64,000 nucleotides of DNA, taken from assembly GCA_027186245.1 (NCBI GenBank), contig CP114483.1, forward strand, positions 1,808,001 to 1,872,000. Reading direction: 5' to 3'. Below the pieces are notes generated by a model that worked only from the letters and a program-made list of their open reading frames with translations, made no database searches and had not been told where the DNA came from. Source of the stretch: Coriaria nepalensis. Lineage: Eukaryota; Streptophyta; Magnoliopsida; Cucurbitales; Coriariaceae. Position numbers and translations under genes: made by a program. Of this stretch, positions 35,297 through 47,956 are shown piece after piece (within the stretch, counting starts at the first letter, position 1; each line of letters opens with the position of its first letter).

Positions 35297-38200
35297 TAAC
35301 TTGTTTCTTTCGGAAATTAAGGAGCAAGATCAAAGAGATCAGTTCGGTCAACTAGGTTGGTTATCTGGTTTCTAAAGTTCTCTGATATAAAATTTTATCA
35401 CATTCATGCGTACGTTACGTGAGCAACATATAATTATATTATAATATCGTTTTTCTGTCAGATGACTAAAGATTATTTTAGTTTAATTGTACATGTACAT
35501 GTACATGTACATGCATGCATACTGTTAGTTTCATGCATATTAGAATTGATGTTTATGTATTTAATAAATATTTACTGTCAAGTAACTCTCACATATTTTT
35601 GGTTGTGTGTGACTTTCGGAGTTGCCAAAGAGTAGTAAATAAGGTTCAAGTAGTAAATGTCATTTTTTGTCTTTTTTACTGTGGACACTTCACAAAGATG
35701 AAGGGTTTTATCGCCCGTTGTTAATCAATACAGCTGGAATTCAAATTAGGATCAATTACGGATCACCCCCCCTAATTAGCTACTTAATCCGTTATTTTCT
35801 TAATTGACTTGAAATTGTGCTGACAAACTCTTTCGTAGGCATCAATAAGCAATAGTTAAATCGAGTTTACGGTCAACCGATAATGGGCTTAGATCCCTAT
35901 CGACGTGAGGTTAACTACTAATGGGCTTTTGTATCCAGTTGGGCCCAGTCCAATAATCTTTAACGCCCCAATAAATTTGGGCTCGCACGGATATTTCCTG
36001 CGGTTCGTTATCGTTTTGACTTTTGACCCGCTTCATGTTATTTTAACTGTTTAGTTAAATTTTGCATGTAGCGTTACTGTTTTTCCGATGATACAAATAT
36101 ACCCAACCTAGTTGGCAAAAACAATAAGAAAGCAATTATTATCGAACAAACCAACTTATTTTATTTTTACAATAAATTATTTTCTTCAAACTATATAACA
36201 TAACATATAATATATAGATCGAATCGACAAAAATACCGTAAACAGAAAAGCACATTCCTCAATTAATTCTATATTTATTAATTAATTAATTAATTATAGT
36301 TTCTAAAAATAAAATAAATAATGGTCTAGAAACGACATCAAATGGCCATGTGCATTACTGATAGTTCCCCAAGAAAACCCACTGCAATCTCTCTGTACAA
36401 ATCAGACTTATCCACCTCACAAACCCTAAAGAAGACAAAGCTCAACCAAATTGCCTTTAAGCAGCACTGATATCCTTTTCTTACATACATACTGTACCTC
36501 TTCGTAAAAGCCAAACCAGCAATCTACTATATACATATATATATATACATACTATTAATTTTTAACAAAGACCCGCATCGATAAGAACACTGAAATCATC
36601 AATACAATCGTCGACTCTACTCACAGTTACTCATTAATGGGGATTCAGGAAACTGAAAGAGAAATATCATCATACAGGTCAAAAAACTTAAGCTATACCC
36701 AACAAATACTTTTCCATCAAGCTTCCAGATAAAGCATGGTGCAATTAAGACAACCTAGCTGGCTAGCTAGCTAGAACATCAATCTCGTCGTTTCATGAAC
36801 TACAATTTATAATAAACTACTTAATGCATAACCCTGTTAGACGTAGGTATAGAGGTTTGAGTCAATTACATATGTATACAGAAGAAGAAACAAAAAGTGG
36901 AATATATACAGGGGCCATGCCAGAAGACGTAAAGAGATGGTATTTATTGTCGCTGGGAAATTATTTTTTTAAAAAAAGTTGCAACGATAATTTACGTTAT
37001 TTTATTGTTCTGTAATAATATATTGTGTTTGATTCCACGGAGTTGGTGGCAAAATTTTTGGAGGGATTGAGAGGAGAGAGAGCGAGAGGGGGAGAGAGAA
37101 AGCGAGTGAGGGGAGAGTAGCGGATGGATTTATGCGGGGAGAGAAATAATTAGTAGTGTGAGTGATTTTGAAAGAGGGATGAGATTAATTATGGAGTATA
37201 ATATTGTTACGGTTGGGATAAGAGTACAAAAGGAAAAAGGGAATCCATGTTAGGATGTATCTGACTTTATGTGTAGCAGCTGCAGGGGTTTGTTTAGTTT
37301 TTTCTGTCTGATAGAATGTCAGTGAGGTACTGAATGGGGAAAGTGCTGATCACAATATTCCATGCATCACTCGCTTCGTTAGTATATTTCAATCCTAGCC
37401 TTCCCTCTACTAATTAAACATACTAGATCTCATACAGTATAATTAACACCAAAACATGATCTCTCTCTCTCTCTCTCTCTCTCTCAAGGTATTAGTCAAC
37501 ACAGACATGAACACTGTCTACACATCGTTTGTCTAGACAACTCCAATTCGTCAAACCGACGCATGTAATCATAGACAACATGAACACTTCCCCTAGATCG
37601 AACTCACAGATTGTGTTTTACTAAAATGTCAGAAAGCTTAACTTGTTAGGAAAGTGAGCCTATCATGCATAACAAGAGCATTTACCAAACAGATTAGTCA
37701 TGTTATACCATAAATCAGTCACATGCAGTAAGTTAACCACGTGGTCGTTTTTCAGATCGTGAACGGCGCAAAATCAAGCTCGTCTTTTTTCTTTTTTTTT
37801 TTTTTCCAGCTGACAAGTGAAGAATATATAGTACTTTGTAACTGGCCTGGGGACCGCCAGCTAGTACTGACTGTTCTTAAAATGAAAAAAAACGGGAAAA
37901 CACACAAAAATACATGCAGAGACAATTTGGAACTTATCGAAAGTAATAATCAATCTTCAATATTTTGGAAAGGCTAGTATATAATATCAAGGAAGTTTAC
38001 AGGTAAATTAGAGAAACAATGAGGTACAGTATACTTGATTGATCAATCTGATCTTGGTTTAATCGATCAGACCAATAGTATAATATTACTATGTGAACCC
38101 GTGAGCTGGGAGCCTGAGCTAGACACAGTACTGTAATATTATGATAAGATTTTTCAGCCAATAAATTTCCAAGCTCTTCTATGATCACTAACCATTCATA

Positions 38201-38397
38201 CAGTTATTGCTACAACCTACTAGTGCAATATATAAACACTCCTTAAGATCCATATATGAAAAGATGAAATCAAAAATAAAGATTAGAAAATCAAACAAAT
38301 TAATCAACGTTGATTAGGGCCAAGCGAGCAAAATATGTTCCTTTTTTCAGCCCCTCGAGATCTGCAAGTGTTTTATTACAGTACCTTTAGGCTTTAG
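35297..38397. other. 3.1 kb intergenic region with simple repeats
   Basis: No gene seen. It has an alternating GTACAT run (about 35489-35520), an ATTA run (about 36277-36296), a GA-rich stretch (37066-37125) and a (CT)n microsatellite (37459-37486). As the upstream region of a developmental repressor and downstream of another it may hold regulatory sites, but none is demonstrable by eye. Confidence 0.6.
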
Positions 38398-39258
38398 CTA
38401 GCTAGGTAGCCCGCCAAGTCTGAGCTCAAGATCCAACTCATTCATGGCGCCATGATCTGGTTCAGCATCGTATCTCTTTCTCTTACGGCAGATAGAACCA
38501 TCTTCCTTGTCTTCAGACGACATGATAGTTGACTGAGCACGACGCAGGACCAAACTTAAACTCACAGATAAATCAGCTTTGACGTAATTATTGTTCCCCT
38601 TCGCCTTACACTCAGAAAAATCCTCGACAACTCTTGATATATTCTTGTTTCTTTGATCATCTTTTGATTTGTAAGACGAAGAAGAAGAATAGGGGGGAAA
38701 TAAATCGTGCTCGGTACTACAATACTGATTCTTATTGATTGGTGGAGCTGAAACCCTAGAAGAAGAAGATGTGGTTGATAGAATACAAAGATCGTGAGGA
38801 GGAGTTTTAGGGTTAGGGCTGTTATAAATCAAGGCACAAACCTCAGATGGGTATTCATAAAAACCTGAATTAGGGTTGGGGGGTGTTTCCTTGATGATAT
38901 GACGTTTTTCAGTGAGGTTATGATTGTGATCAATGATTTCATTGTGGGAATTTTGGTGATGGTCGTGATGAGACTGCTTCAATCTTGCTCTATCTCTCCT
39001 ATGAACATTCATGTGACCACCAAGAGCTTGAGCTGATCGAAATTCTCTTCTACAAAAGCTGCAAGAATAAGATCTCGGAGGCCATACGCACCCGATTCCA
39101 TCTTCGGCAAACGCTTGTTCTTCCCATGATGAATCGTCGTACGACGAAAGGTTTGATCTTCTAGCAGCAGCTGATGCTAATTGACAATCATTAGCACTAC
39201 TAGAAGCCAAATGAGATTTCTGCTTTGCCCACATATAAAATGGCGTTTCTTCTTCCAT
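38398..39258 (-). CDS. Single C2H2 (QALGGH) zinc-finger repressor, ZFP10/RABBIT EARS group
   Basis: An intronless 286-residue protein. The finger is at 64-86 (Cys 66, Cys 69, His 82, His 86) preceded by [10 protein letters not shown], a context shared with Arabidopsis ZFP10 (At2g37740), ZFP11 and RBE. The middle is His/Asn/Ser rich and probably disordered. There is a basic CRKRKRY stretch (possible nuclear signal), and an EAR motif (LDLELRLGG) forms the extreme C-terminus. The early [13 protein letters not shown] resembles the conserved N-terminus of this group. The expected function is transcriptional repression through TOPLESS-type co-repressors. No lesion is visible. Confidence 0.9.
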   Translation of the reverse strand: MEEETPFYMWAKQKSHLASSSANDCQLASAAARRSNLSSYDDSSWEEQAFAEDGIGCVWPPRSYSCSFCRREFRSAQALGGHMNVHRRDRARLKQSHHDHHQNSHNEIIDHNHNLTEKRHIIKETPPNPNSGFYEYPSEVCALIYNSPNPKTPPHDLCILSTTSSSSRVSAPPINKNQYCSTEHDLFPPYSSSSSYKSKDDQRNKNISRVVEDFSECKAKGNNNYVKADLSVSLSLVLRRAQSTIMSSEDKEDGSICRKRKRYDAEPDHGAMNELDLELRLGGLPS

Positions 39259-41761
39259 CGAGAAGTAGTACTAGCTAGTAAGTAAGATCTCTCACGAATC
39301 GGTGTGAATGGAATGAAGAGTGCATGATCGTGATGATAATGAAGTCTTTTAAGAAGGTGATAATGAAGATATGCTTAATTATAAATTAATAAATAATTTG
39401 GGATTAGAGGCGTGTATTCGGAAGGTGAAGATGGTGGTTAGTTACATGGCTATCTTGGTTGTCTTAATATATACTAGCTACTACTTGTTTTGGTTTTTGT
39501 GGTAGGCTTTTCTCTTCCTCATAAGAAGTTACATTAATTATTATAACTTCTTTCAGTGGGGTACTATAGACAAACTCAATTATAATTATATCCTTTCTGA
39601 TGATATTATAATTATATATTTAGTAAGGAAATATTGTACTGTTTTCAAGGAATGAGGGTAATAGTATAGACTATAGTACTAACACACAGAGATTTGCGTT
39701 CCATGGACTAAGTTTAGATCAGGCGGATTCACTCTAGGGCAGTTTAGGCGGCCGCCTGCCAGAAAGAAGAAGAAGAAGAAAATTTGAAGTTATGTCTACA
39801 GATGGATTCATATATATATGTATTAATATAGTTAACAGTTGATTATGTAGTTAAGTTTACGTAAATTAATGTAGTCTATATATGTTTGTGAATAATTTAC
39901 ATTACATCACATTTTCAAATAAAGCAGCCAAGCTTCACGAGGTTATGTATGTAGTCAAGTTTCATTAATATTTATAAGTTGACACGGGTCATCTATCTTT
40001 TCCTCTTCTTCGGGGAATGGTCCGAATTTTTTGTCAACATGAACAACATAGGGATTATGGAACCCTGGTTTTAGTTACAAGTCATGTAGTTTGGATTAAT
40101 CAATTCAGTACACTATTTAATCGTTAAGCTTTTTTCTAATTCGCAAAATATGTTGTCATTTTTTGGGCTTAGCATTTGATTATTTTTATAATTTTAATAG
40201 TTAAAATATATGTTAGGTTAAAATTACTTGCATTAAGATAATAATTTATATGATTAATCTAATTAATATAAAATATAATGTCTTTTATTTTGACTATTAT
40301 AATTCACCAATATTTATAAAAAAAATAATCGTGATAAAGAAATATAATTTATAAATTAATTATATTTTAATTGACTTATATATATTTTTATTTTTCCTAA
40401 CTTTTCTTTAATCATTGTATAAACATAAATATATGAAAATATTATTACAAAAAATAAATAAGAAGGGAGCAAATGATTTCTATAATTTTGTGGTTTATTG
40501 ATGTAATAGATCCATTACCTACGTGATCCGACCGACAGCACTCGTCAATGAGTCGTACGGGTCGGGGCGGAATCAATCACATTTACAATCATTATAAAAA
40601 GAATAGATCCGTACTGGACAAAGCAGAAAAGACAGGTACTTGGGCAATTATATAACAGTCAGATAAAACTATGCCACTTGCTTGTACTGTGGGCTTTGCT
40701 TGTTAAAAATCTTCCAATATTTTATAGATAGATAGGTGTCTTGATCATTAATTTTCAGCCTTCAAGATTTGAATCGTTGAAATTAATTAGTCCAAGAGTT
40801 ATTAGTTAATTAATTAATCCTGAAACAGTACGAGAGAAAAAGTGTGGTTACAAAGAAAAACAGATAGGAGTTGGACAATGAAGCTTTCATGAAATGAAAG
40901 GAATGTGACAGGATTTTGACCAATTAGCAAGATTTGTTCCAACTATTTGAATGACTTTGTGTAATAATATTTCATTGTGCCCATTGTTACATGACTTGTG
41001 TATATGATATATATGTCATTCTTACAGCTTAGTTGATAATACGTGGTTGAATTTTTATATAATATTATGAGAGTTGATTTTCCAGAAAATGATTGATTGT
41101 GATAACCTAGTTTGTTTTTGTTGGACTACGTAAAGCTGATGATGCTCAATGAAACATATATGGGCCAGGACTAGGAATTGGCATTATCTCGGACTCTCCA
41201 GTTTTGGGTCGATTTTTGCTCCTTTGAAACAGGCCCAATATTGGAAGCTTAGGCCACACACTCGTGGCGCTTTGTTATTCGTTAATCGTGGAATCTGTTA
41301 ATCTCAACTGATAAGAACTGCCATCCAACTTTTGTTATATATATTGTTATAAATTAATTCCTAAAGTCTTCACTACCGACGTGGCAAGCAGTTAAGCAAG
41401 ATACGGAAGCGCCTTCTCTGTTAAATAGTCCATAGTTCTAGAAACTTCCCTTCTCCATGTGCTTCCCAATGAAAGCGTGGTCTGTCTTGCTCCACCTGTT
41501 CACAGAACCACGTGGATATCCTATGTGGCATATGCTATCTCCTTGAAATTGATACGGATCTAATAAATTTCTGGTATTTGGCCAAAAATAAAAAAACTTT
41601 TAGTATCCCCTTATTCCTTTTTCGCCGTCTTACGCAGACTTCACAAGCCTCGTCGGCTTTCGCTTCTCACTCAGAAGAGGGATCCGAATAGAACCAGACA
41701 ATTTTATAAAAGAGAACCTTCAGACTTCAGTGAGTGGTTACAAGTATCGTTTGGATCCAAG
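39259..41761. other. 2.5 kb AT-rich intergenic region
   Basis: Separates divergently transcribed genes (zinc finger to the left, RCC1 gene to the right). No exon recognised. The 12-bp palindrome AGGCGGCCGCCT at about 39747 stands out as GC-rich. Confidence 0.6.
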
Positions 41762-44700
41762 ATGAATGGTAACGAAAGAGAAGAAGGTGCGAAAATGGAG
41801 GAATGCAGACAAGATGTGGTGTATATGTGGGGATATCTTCCCGGAGCCTCGCCCGACAAGGCTCCGATACTTTCTCCTATGCTGGTTCAACATCCGGATT
41901 CCGGTTCCGGTGGAGATTTGTGGATGGACGTTTGTGGTGGTGGCTGTGGATTCGCTCTCGGCATCTCAGGTTAAATCTCGATCTTCAAGGAGTATACTCT
42001 TTTTTTTTTTCCTTTTTTCGATGTAGGGTGTATGACTCAAGGCTTTGATCAGTTACTTTGAGCAGTGATTTATTTTCAATTTCATCATCAGTATAAATTT
42101 TGAAAGTGTTTGATCGAGACAATCGATCGATGCTTACCTGATTCTGCAATCTTATCTGGATTCCGCATTTTTGTGTGTGCATGTTTACTCTCATTTTCTG
42201 CAATTGTGATCAATGTGGGGGTTAGCGTCTGGAAAGTTAATAACGTGGGCTTCGACGGAGGATGAAAATCAGAGTTTACTGACGGGGAAGCACGGGGTAA
42301 GGCCAACGTTTTTCTAAATAGAATCTGTTTCATTGAAGTCTTGGAATTGATTATGTATCTTGTTCGTGGTGCATCATTGTCAAGGAAACTCCAGAGGCTT
42401 TTGATCTACCAACTGAGGCGGCAGTTGTGAAAGCCGCCACTGGTTGGGCCCACTGCGTTTCTGTTACAGGTAGCCTTCCAGTTTGTTCTTTGCTTAATGG
42501 TTCTAAATTCATGATAACAGTTGCTTAATGGATAAATCATTGCTTAATGAAAACTGTTTCTTCTTGTACAGAGACAGGTGAAGTATACTCATGGGGTTGG
42601 AAGGAGTGCATTCCCACCGGAAAAATCTTCTTAGATTTGGCTTCTGGAGGAACATCTCTAAGGAATGGTATAATGAAAGAATCTCTATTAGCAGATGAAC
42701 CAGGTGATTTCATGGTCCTACTAAAAATCTCTGAAATCAAACAGAAAACGGCTTGCAATTGTTTCAGACTGATGTGATGATGGTTGGAAATGTAACAGCA
42801 ACTACCAAATCTCAAGAATTAAGTCTGATAGGAGGAGCCGAACCTCAGCTTGACAACAAAAGTGTGGGAGAGGATGTTGTGAAGAGAAGGAGAGTGACAT
42901 CGGCTAAACAAGAACCTGAGAGCTCAATACCTGGAGATGACTATTTCATATCATCACCCTCTCTAGTTACTATGAGTCCTGGAGTGAAGATCACGACTGT
43001 TGCAGCTGGTGGGCGTCATACGCTAGCATTGTCAGGTAAATCATCTCCCATTTTCTGAGGCGCCAAATATCATGCAACCATCTTTGCAGGTGTAGTTTCC
43101 CTTCTCTGTGGTCACACTATATAGTTTTGTAGGTATTTTGAAGTTTGAAGCTATGGAAGATATTTGATGTTAAGGCAAAAAGAATCCTGATGCATCATAT
43201 TATTAACCCAAAGTTTCAGATATGGGACAGGTGTGGGGTTGGGGCTATGGAGGCGAAGGGCAGCTAGGTTTGGGTTCCCGAGTAAAGATGGTGTCTTCAC
43301 CTTATGCCATACCTTGTCTTGACTCACCTTCTTATGCTCGAGATGGTCAAGGAAGCAAGGCAGCTTCTCAAGTTACTGGAGATTATGTGAAGGGAATCGC
43401 TTGTGGAGGTCGGCACAGTGCAGTAATAACAGGTGTATTTGATGTCTCTTTTTGGCATGCCCTTTACCATATTTTAGTATTCCTGATACATTTAGAAAGT
43501 AAACTGCATTGTTCATCAAGGACCTTGTGTAGTTGAGGTTGTCTTGAGTTATAAATACTTGCATTTTATTCACCTGTGCCTAGGCATTCTTACTTATAAC
43601 TTCAATTACCCAGTTATGGGGCTGCAATGTGATGAAGTGATTAATGGAATCTGCCTTCTGTTGGTATGATTAACATACTTCCATATTTTGTATCGTCCGA
43701 TGGTTTCTAAGATTGTAATGGTTTGACATATCTTGAATTTAATCATTATGTATCATGCTTTCTCTCTTCTTTTCTGATGACTTGATGTATCACAGATTCT
43801 GGTGCACTGCTTACGTTTGGTTGGGGATTGTACGGTCAGGTGAGCTTTTGGTTGTAGGTCCTAAAGTGCTAAAATCTTGTGTTGATAGTGATTAATTTTG
43901 GCAGGTTACTTGGTAAAGATTTCTGATTTTTTGGTAGAAGAAATCAATCTGCATTGGAGACTCAGAGTCCCCCTTTTAATTGTACTTTCTTCTCTTTAGT
44001 TTGGTGTACCTTCAGATAGTAATCCAACGACGTAGAACAGTAGATGGGGTTTTTCCATTTTTAAAGTAGTCATAGCGCATCAAGTTTCTTCTTTGTATCT
44101 GAATTCACCTCTTTGTGCATTTTATCGACCCAGTGTGGGCAAGGTGATACAAATGATCTGCTGAGACCAACTTCCGTGTCTTCTTTGTCTGGTACCAGAG
44201 TGGAAACAATTGCCGCTGGACTATGGCATACTGTTTGTATCACTGTAGAAGGTCGTGTATATACCTTTGGGGGGAATCAGTTTGGACAACTGGGAACTGG
44301 CATTGACCAAGCTGAGGTAATCTCGAATTCAACCAATAAATTCCTATTCCATAGAATGATTACCATGATATGTTATGTATACATGCAGTGTTCTAGTGTC
44401 TAGGTTTCTTTTTTAATAAATTATCTTGAAGTGAATTTAATGTGGAAGCTCTTCTTTTCTTGCTTCAGTCTTTACCAAGGCTTTTGGATACTCCGAATTT
44501 GGAAAGTAAGCATGCGAAAATAGTTTCATGTGGAGCCCGTCATAGTGCTATACTCACAGGTACAGTTTTCACTAAAATTCTTAAGTTGCATTTCTGGTAA
44601 AGTAGCCGAACTCCATTTTACGATATTTCATAGCCTTACAGAAAATTTAGCCTGCCCTTTTTTCTTTCAAGAAGGGATCCCATCCTGTTGGTTTATCTTA

Positions 44701-45001
44701 TAATCTTATGTTTTGCTTATGGTTTTTGAAGATTACGGCGAATTATTCAGCTGGGGATGGAACAAGTATGGCCAGGTACCATAATTCGATAATATTCTCG
44801 AAAACTTCTGATATAGTACACAGTATTCCTGTATTGTTTTTAACTATCTGTACTGGTTCCCGTTGAAATACACAGCTTGGTCTTGGCGATTCGATTGACC
44901 GAAACATCCCATCCAGAGTTAATCTTGATGCTTGTCTACCTAAAAATGTGGCATGTGGTTGGTGGCATACGTTACTGCTTGCTGATATGATACCCAAATG
45001 A
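41762..45001 (+). CDS. RCC1-repeat (UVR8-like beta-propeller) protein
   Basis: Eleven exons are readable: 41762-41969, 42226-42296, 42385-42469, 42572-42714, 42768-43035, 43220-43432, 43796-43839, 44134-44316, 44469-44559, 44732-44775 and 44876-45001. They give about 491 residues. RCC1 repeats recur as GWAHCVSVTETGEVYSWGW, AAGGRHTLALS, GQVWGWGYGGEGQLGLGSR, CGGRHSAVIT, AAGLWHTVCIT, FGGNQFGQLGTG and CGWWHTLLLA. Between repeats sits a low-complexity insert with KRRRVTSAKQ, a possible nuclear signal. The N-terminus VVYMWGYLPGASP matches Arabidopsis At3g53830; the UVR8 tryptophan set is not established here. The end of exon 4 is uncertain: the strong donor at 42703 is out of phase, so I used the weak donor at 42715. 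Confidence 0.88.
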
Positions 45002-46541
45002 GCCCCAGAAAAACGTGAGATGAATAAATTGAAAGAGGAGCCGACAAGTTTCGTTTTGCTAGTAAAGTCCGACATTACATGACTTGTATGTAGTGCAAAT
45101 AATTTCACATGTTGTCATTGACACAAGTGAGAAAATGCTCAATGTAGTTTTGTTCACAAACTATGCCATAACTTCCAGGCTATCTTGCTTGCTTTAACCA
45201 CTAATGGAACAACAACTAAGTTGAAATTGTCTGATTGAGGCAAGTTAGCTTCAGTGTAGAAGCGCAGTTTGCTGCATCACCGGCAAGTTGCTTCAGCTTG
45301 TCTCTGGACTTGTTCAATTTTCAGTTTTGAAAATTAATAGTATTGCCAAACAGGGGAAAGCATGAGAAGAGCTCCATTCCAGTAAGGAGGTATTTGTTAG
45401 GGAGATATTTTTAGATGTATATCAAATGTATAATTATATATCATATTAAATCTTTTTATAATAATAAATATTATTTTTATATAATAGATTATAATTATAA
45501 TATATTATAATATACGTATCAAGATTCATATAATAATTTCTCCTTTTTAGATTTTTTCGGTTGCAATAAATGGATAAGCTCAAACAATAAAATTAAAGGG
45601 GTAATAAATAAACAATAAATAAAAAGCATAAAAATTAATGCAAATGGGTCCCACAGATATAGAAATACGTGAAGTTAAAACCATCAAATTGGACATCAAT
45701 CAGATCATATTCTAACCTGAATGATGTCAACAATGACTTCATGTCCGATCTAGATAACTGATGGAGTTAGTAGACTTGATTAGATTATGTATATATTAAC
45801 GGCCATGGATTTTGACTACTTTATTAGGTCATAATCATAATTACAATGCTAATTAATACAGATTGCAAGTTAAGTCTACGATTCGAACTACTGCTTGTTC
45901 TTTTTGGTGTGAGGCACGTTGTTTTCATGTTTTGAATTACCACCAAGATCTCTCTCTCTCTCTCTTAATATCTTCACCCATTGGCTTATTTTAATTCAGA
46001 CAAAACTGGATAGTCCGATAATCTGGTCCATTTCAAAGACATGTAACCGAGTATGGGATGAAACTTTTTTTGTCTTGACATGTTGGATATCAAGGGGATG
46101 AAACTTGCCAACAAAGAAGAAATCTGTGTCTAACAATATGGAATTTGATAATGATTATTACATTAAACTAAGGTGACTGACTTTTCAAGCAAAATTTAAA
46201 TAAATAATAAATTAGGATTAAATATAAAGTGTAGTTTAGATAGAGCTTTCAAGTATCCTTCCTTCTCTCCTTCTTCAACCCTTGAAGGTCTTCGTTCAAA
46301 TCTGCTGGCGTGGCTTTAGGCCAGCTAGCGTGAAGATGTGGAATCCAATTAACCCACTACGCCACGTCATCCCTTCTCTTCCTTAACCCCCCTCATCCTT
46401 TATATACCAATCCGAGCACCTCCTCTCCTTTCCAAATCAAACTTATTGTCAATATCATAACCTTAAAAAACTCTCCATCCATCCTATTTTGTTATCTTAT
46501 TTCATTTTCAAACGAAGAAAGAAAGCAAAAAAATAATCAGA
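45002..46541. other. Intergenic: 3' flank of the RCC1 gene and promoter of the small gene
   Basis: No gene seen. It has very AT-rich sequence at 45420-45540 and a short (CT)n run near 45950. Confidence 0.6.
46399..46408 (+). promoter_or_regulatory. Putative TATA box
   Basis: TTTATATACC lies 134 bp before the start codon of the 81-residue gene, a plausible distance. Confidence 0.5.
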
Positions 46542-46787
46542 ATGGAGGGTCTGATTCCTTATCTGTACAGAGCAGTTATCCAGAGCAAGAATGGAAATCA
46601 AGGGAACATGGCTGCAGGCTCTTATATGAGACTTGCAGGCGATTCTGGCCGCTTTCAGACATCAAACATTCAGCTTCTACAGTCAGACTACGTCTTTTCT
46701 TCTTCTTCTTCCCCAAAAGCTTCCAGACCAGCTCCTTCAATGTCATCTCCTAGAAGCCGCTTCCCTTCTCGTGGGGTTGCTGCATGA
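46542..46787 (+). CDS. Small conserved-looking plant protein, 81 residues
   Basis: A single-exon frame starts MEGLIPYLYRAV and ends SRFPSRGVAA. It has no signal peptide or membrane segment. The N-terminal half resembles small uncharacterised plant proteins that begin with a MEGLIP-type motif; the C-terminal half is Ser/Pro rich with SPRSRFPSR. It has a TATA box, an A-rich leader before the ATG and an ordinary coding character. Arabidopsis At5g02090 is a small unknown gene at the matching place and could be its counterpart, which I cannot verify. No function is known. Confidence 0.72.
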   Translation: MEGLIPYLYRAVIQSKNGNQGNMAAGSYMRLAGDSGRFQTSNIQLLQSDYVFSSSSSPKASRPAPSMSSPRSRFPSRGVAA

Positions 46788-47956
46788 TCATCGTCCAGTT
46801 CTGAGCGGTGCATGGGTTAGATCAGATTCAGGGGTCTCATATTTCATTGATTTTACCTTTTTTTTTAAAAAAAAAAAAAAAAAGGTTTAGTTTCTTTGTT
46901 TCGAAGTGATTCGCGAGTGGAAAGCCCAAAGGGGGACCATTTGCTTTTTGCTTTAATTTGTTGTCCTTAATCATGCCGTCGTCGTCGCCGTCGTCAAATG
47001 TGAATACAACTTATGTGTATCGTTTCTTCATTTGTTGGCAAAATGACATTTTATTGTTATTTGTTAATAAGATGTGACAATTTGTTGACATACATGTTTG
47101 ATTACTATTTATTGTGCGTGTGTGTTTTTCCTTGTAATCGTTTTCTTTTCATTTTTCGGGTCAGAAAATTCACAGTATGGGCCCGATACTGGCCCACAAT
47201 AAAATATCTAACACGTTTGCCGGCCTCTGGAAATAACGATCTCCGCTACCTTTACAATTAATGGGCCCATGGAAGATAAACCCAATATCGATGCTTAACA
47301 GGCTCCTACTTCATTCCAACGGGCCCAATAGTTTTAGTTTTGCATTCTTCTCGAGAAATTCTTGAAGAGAGAGAAAACTAGCTTAACAATAGTTTAATTA
47401 TAGGAAATCGCACATCTTAATCTTCTAATCAATCTCATTTAACTGCAAAACAAGGTAAGCATGGGGAACATAAACGAATCCAAATGCCCTTTGATTCTAT
47501 GAATCAATGAAAAATCCAAACATCATTCTTCCAACATTTTCGGACCCTTTAATCCCTTCATTAACAAGTAACAGCCTCATTAATCAAGAACTAAAAGCCA
47601 CTTCATACGAACTAAGAACATTGCTCTACTGACATTACAAAATATTTAACAATATTGTACTGTCTGATACCATTTATGAGCACAAGAATCTGAGCTACAA
47701 CTTACTAGGTAGAAACCTTAAAAAACACGATCCAATTTAGGAAAAAGCACCCTCCTGTCCTATATGTCTACATAAATATTCAAATTCAACTGCTTCTCTA
47801 AAACATTGGAAACTTAAAATAAGCACGTTCTTTAGATCTGTTTGCACTCAAAACATAACCGATCCCTCTATTTATTCTTCTTCTATGTAACAAACCTTAT
47901 AGATTTGTAGTATAATATCACTACTTCTCCTTTCAAATCTTTTTCACACTCAGAAA
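46788..47956. other. Intergenic, no gene seen
   Basis: 3' flank of the small gene (poly-A run at about 46868-46883) and upstream region of the kinase gene. Confidence 0.6.

Noticed and set aside
35489..35520. Alternating GTACAT run as a possible regulatory palindrome
   Set aside because: It is a simple-sequence repeat; no protein-binding claim can be supported.
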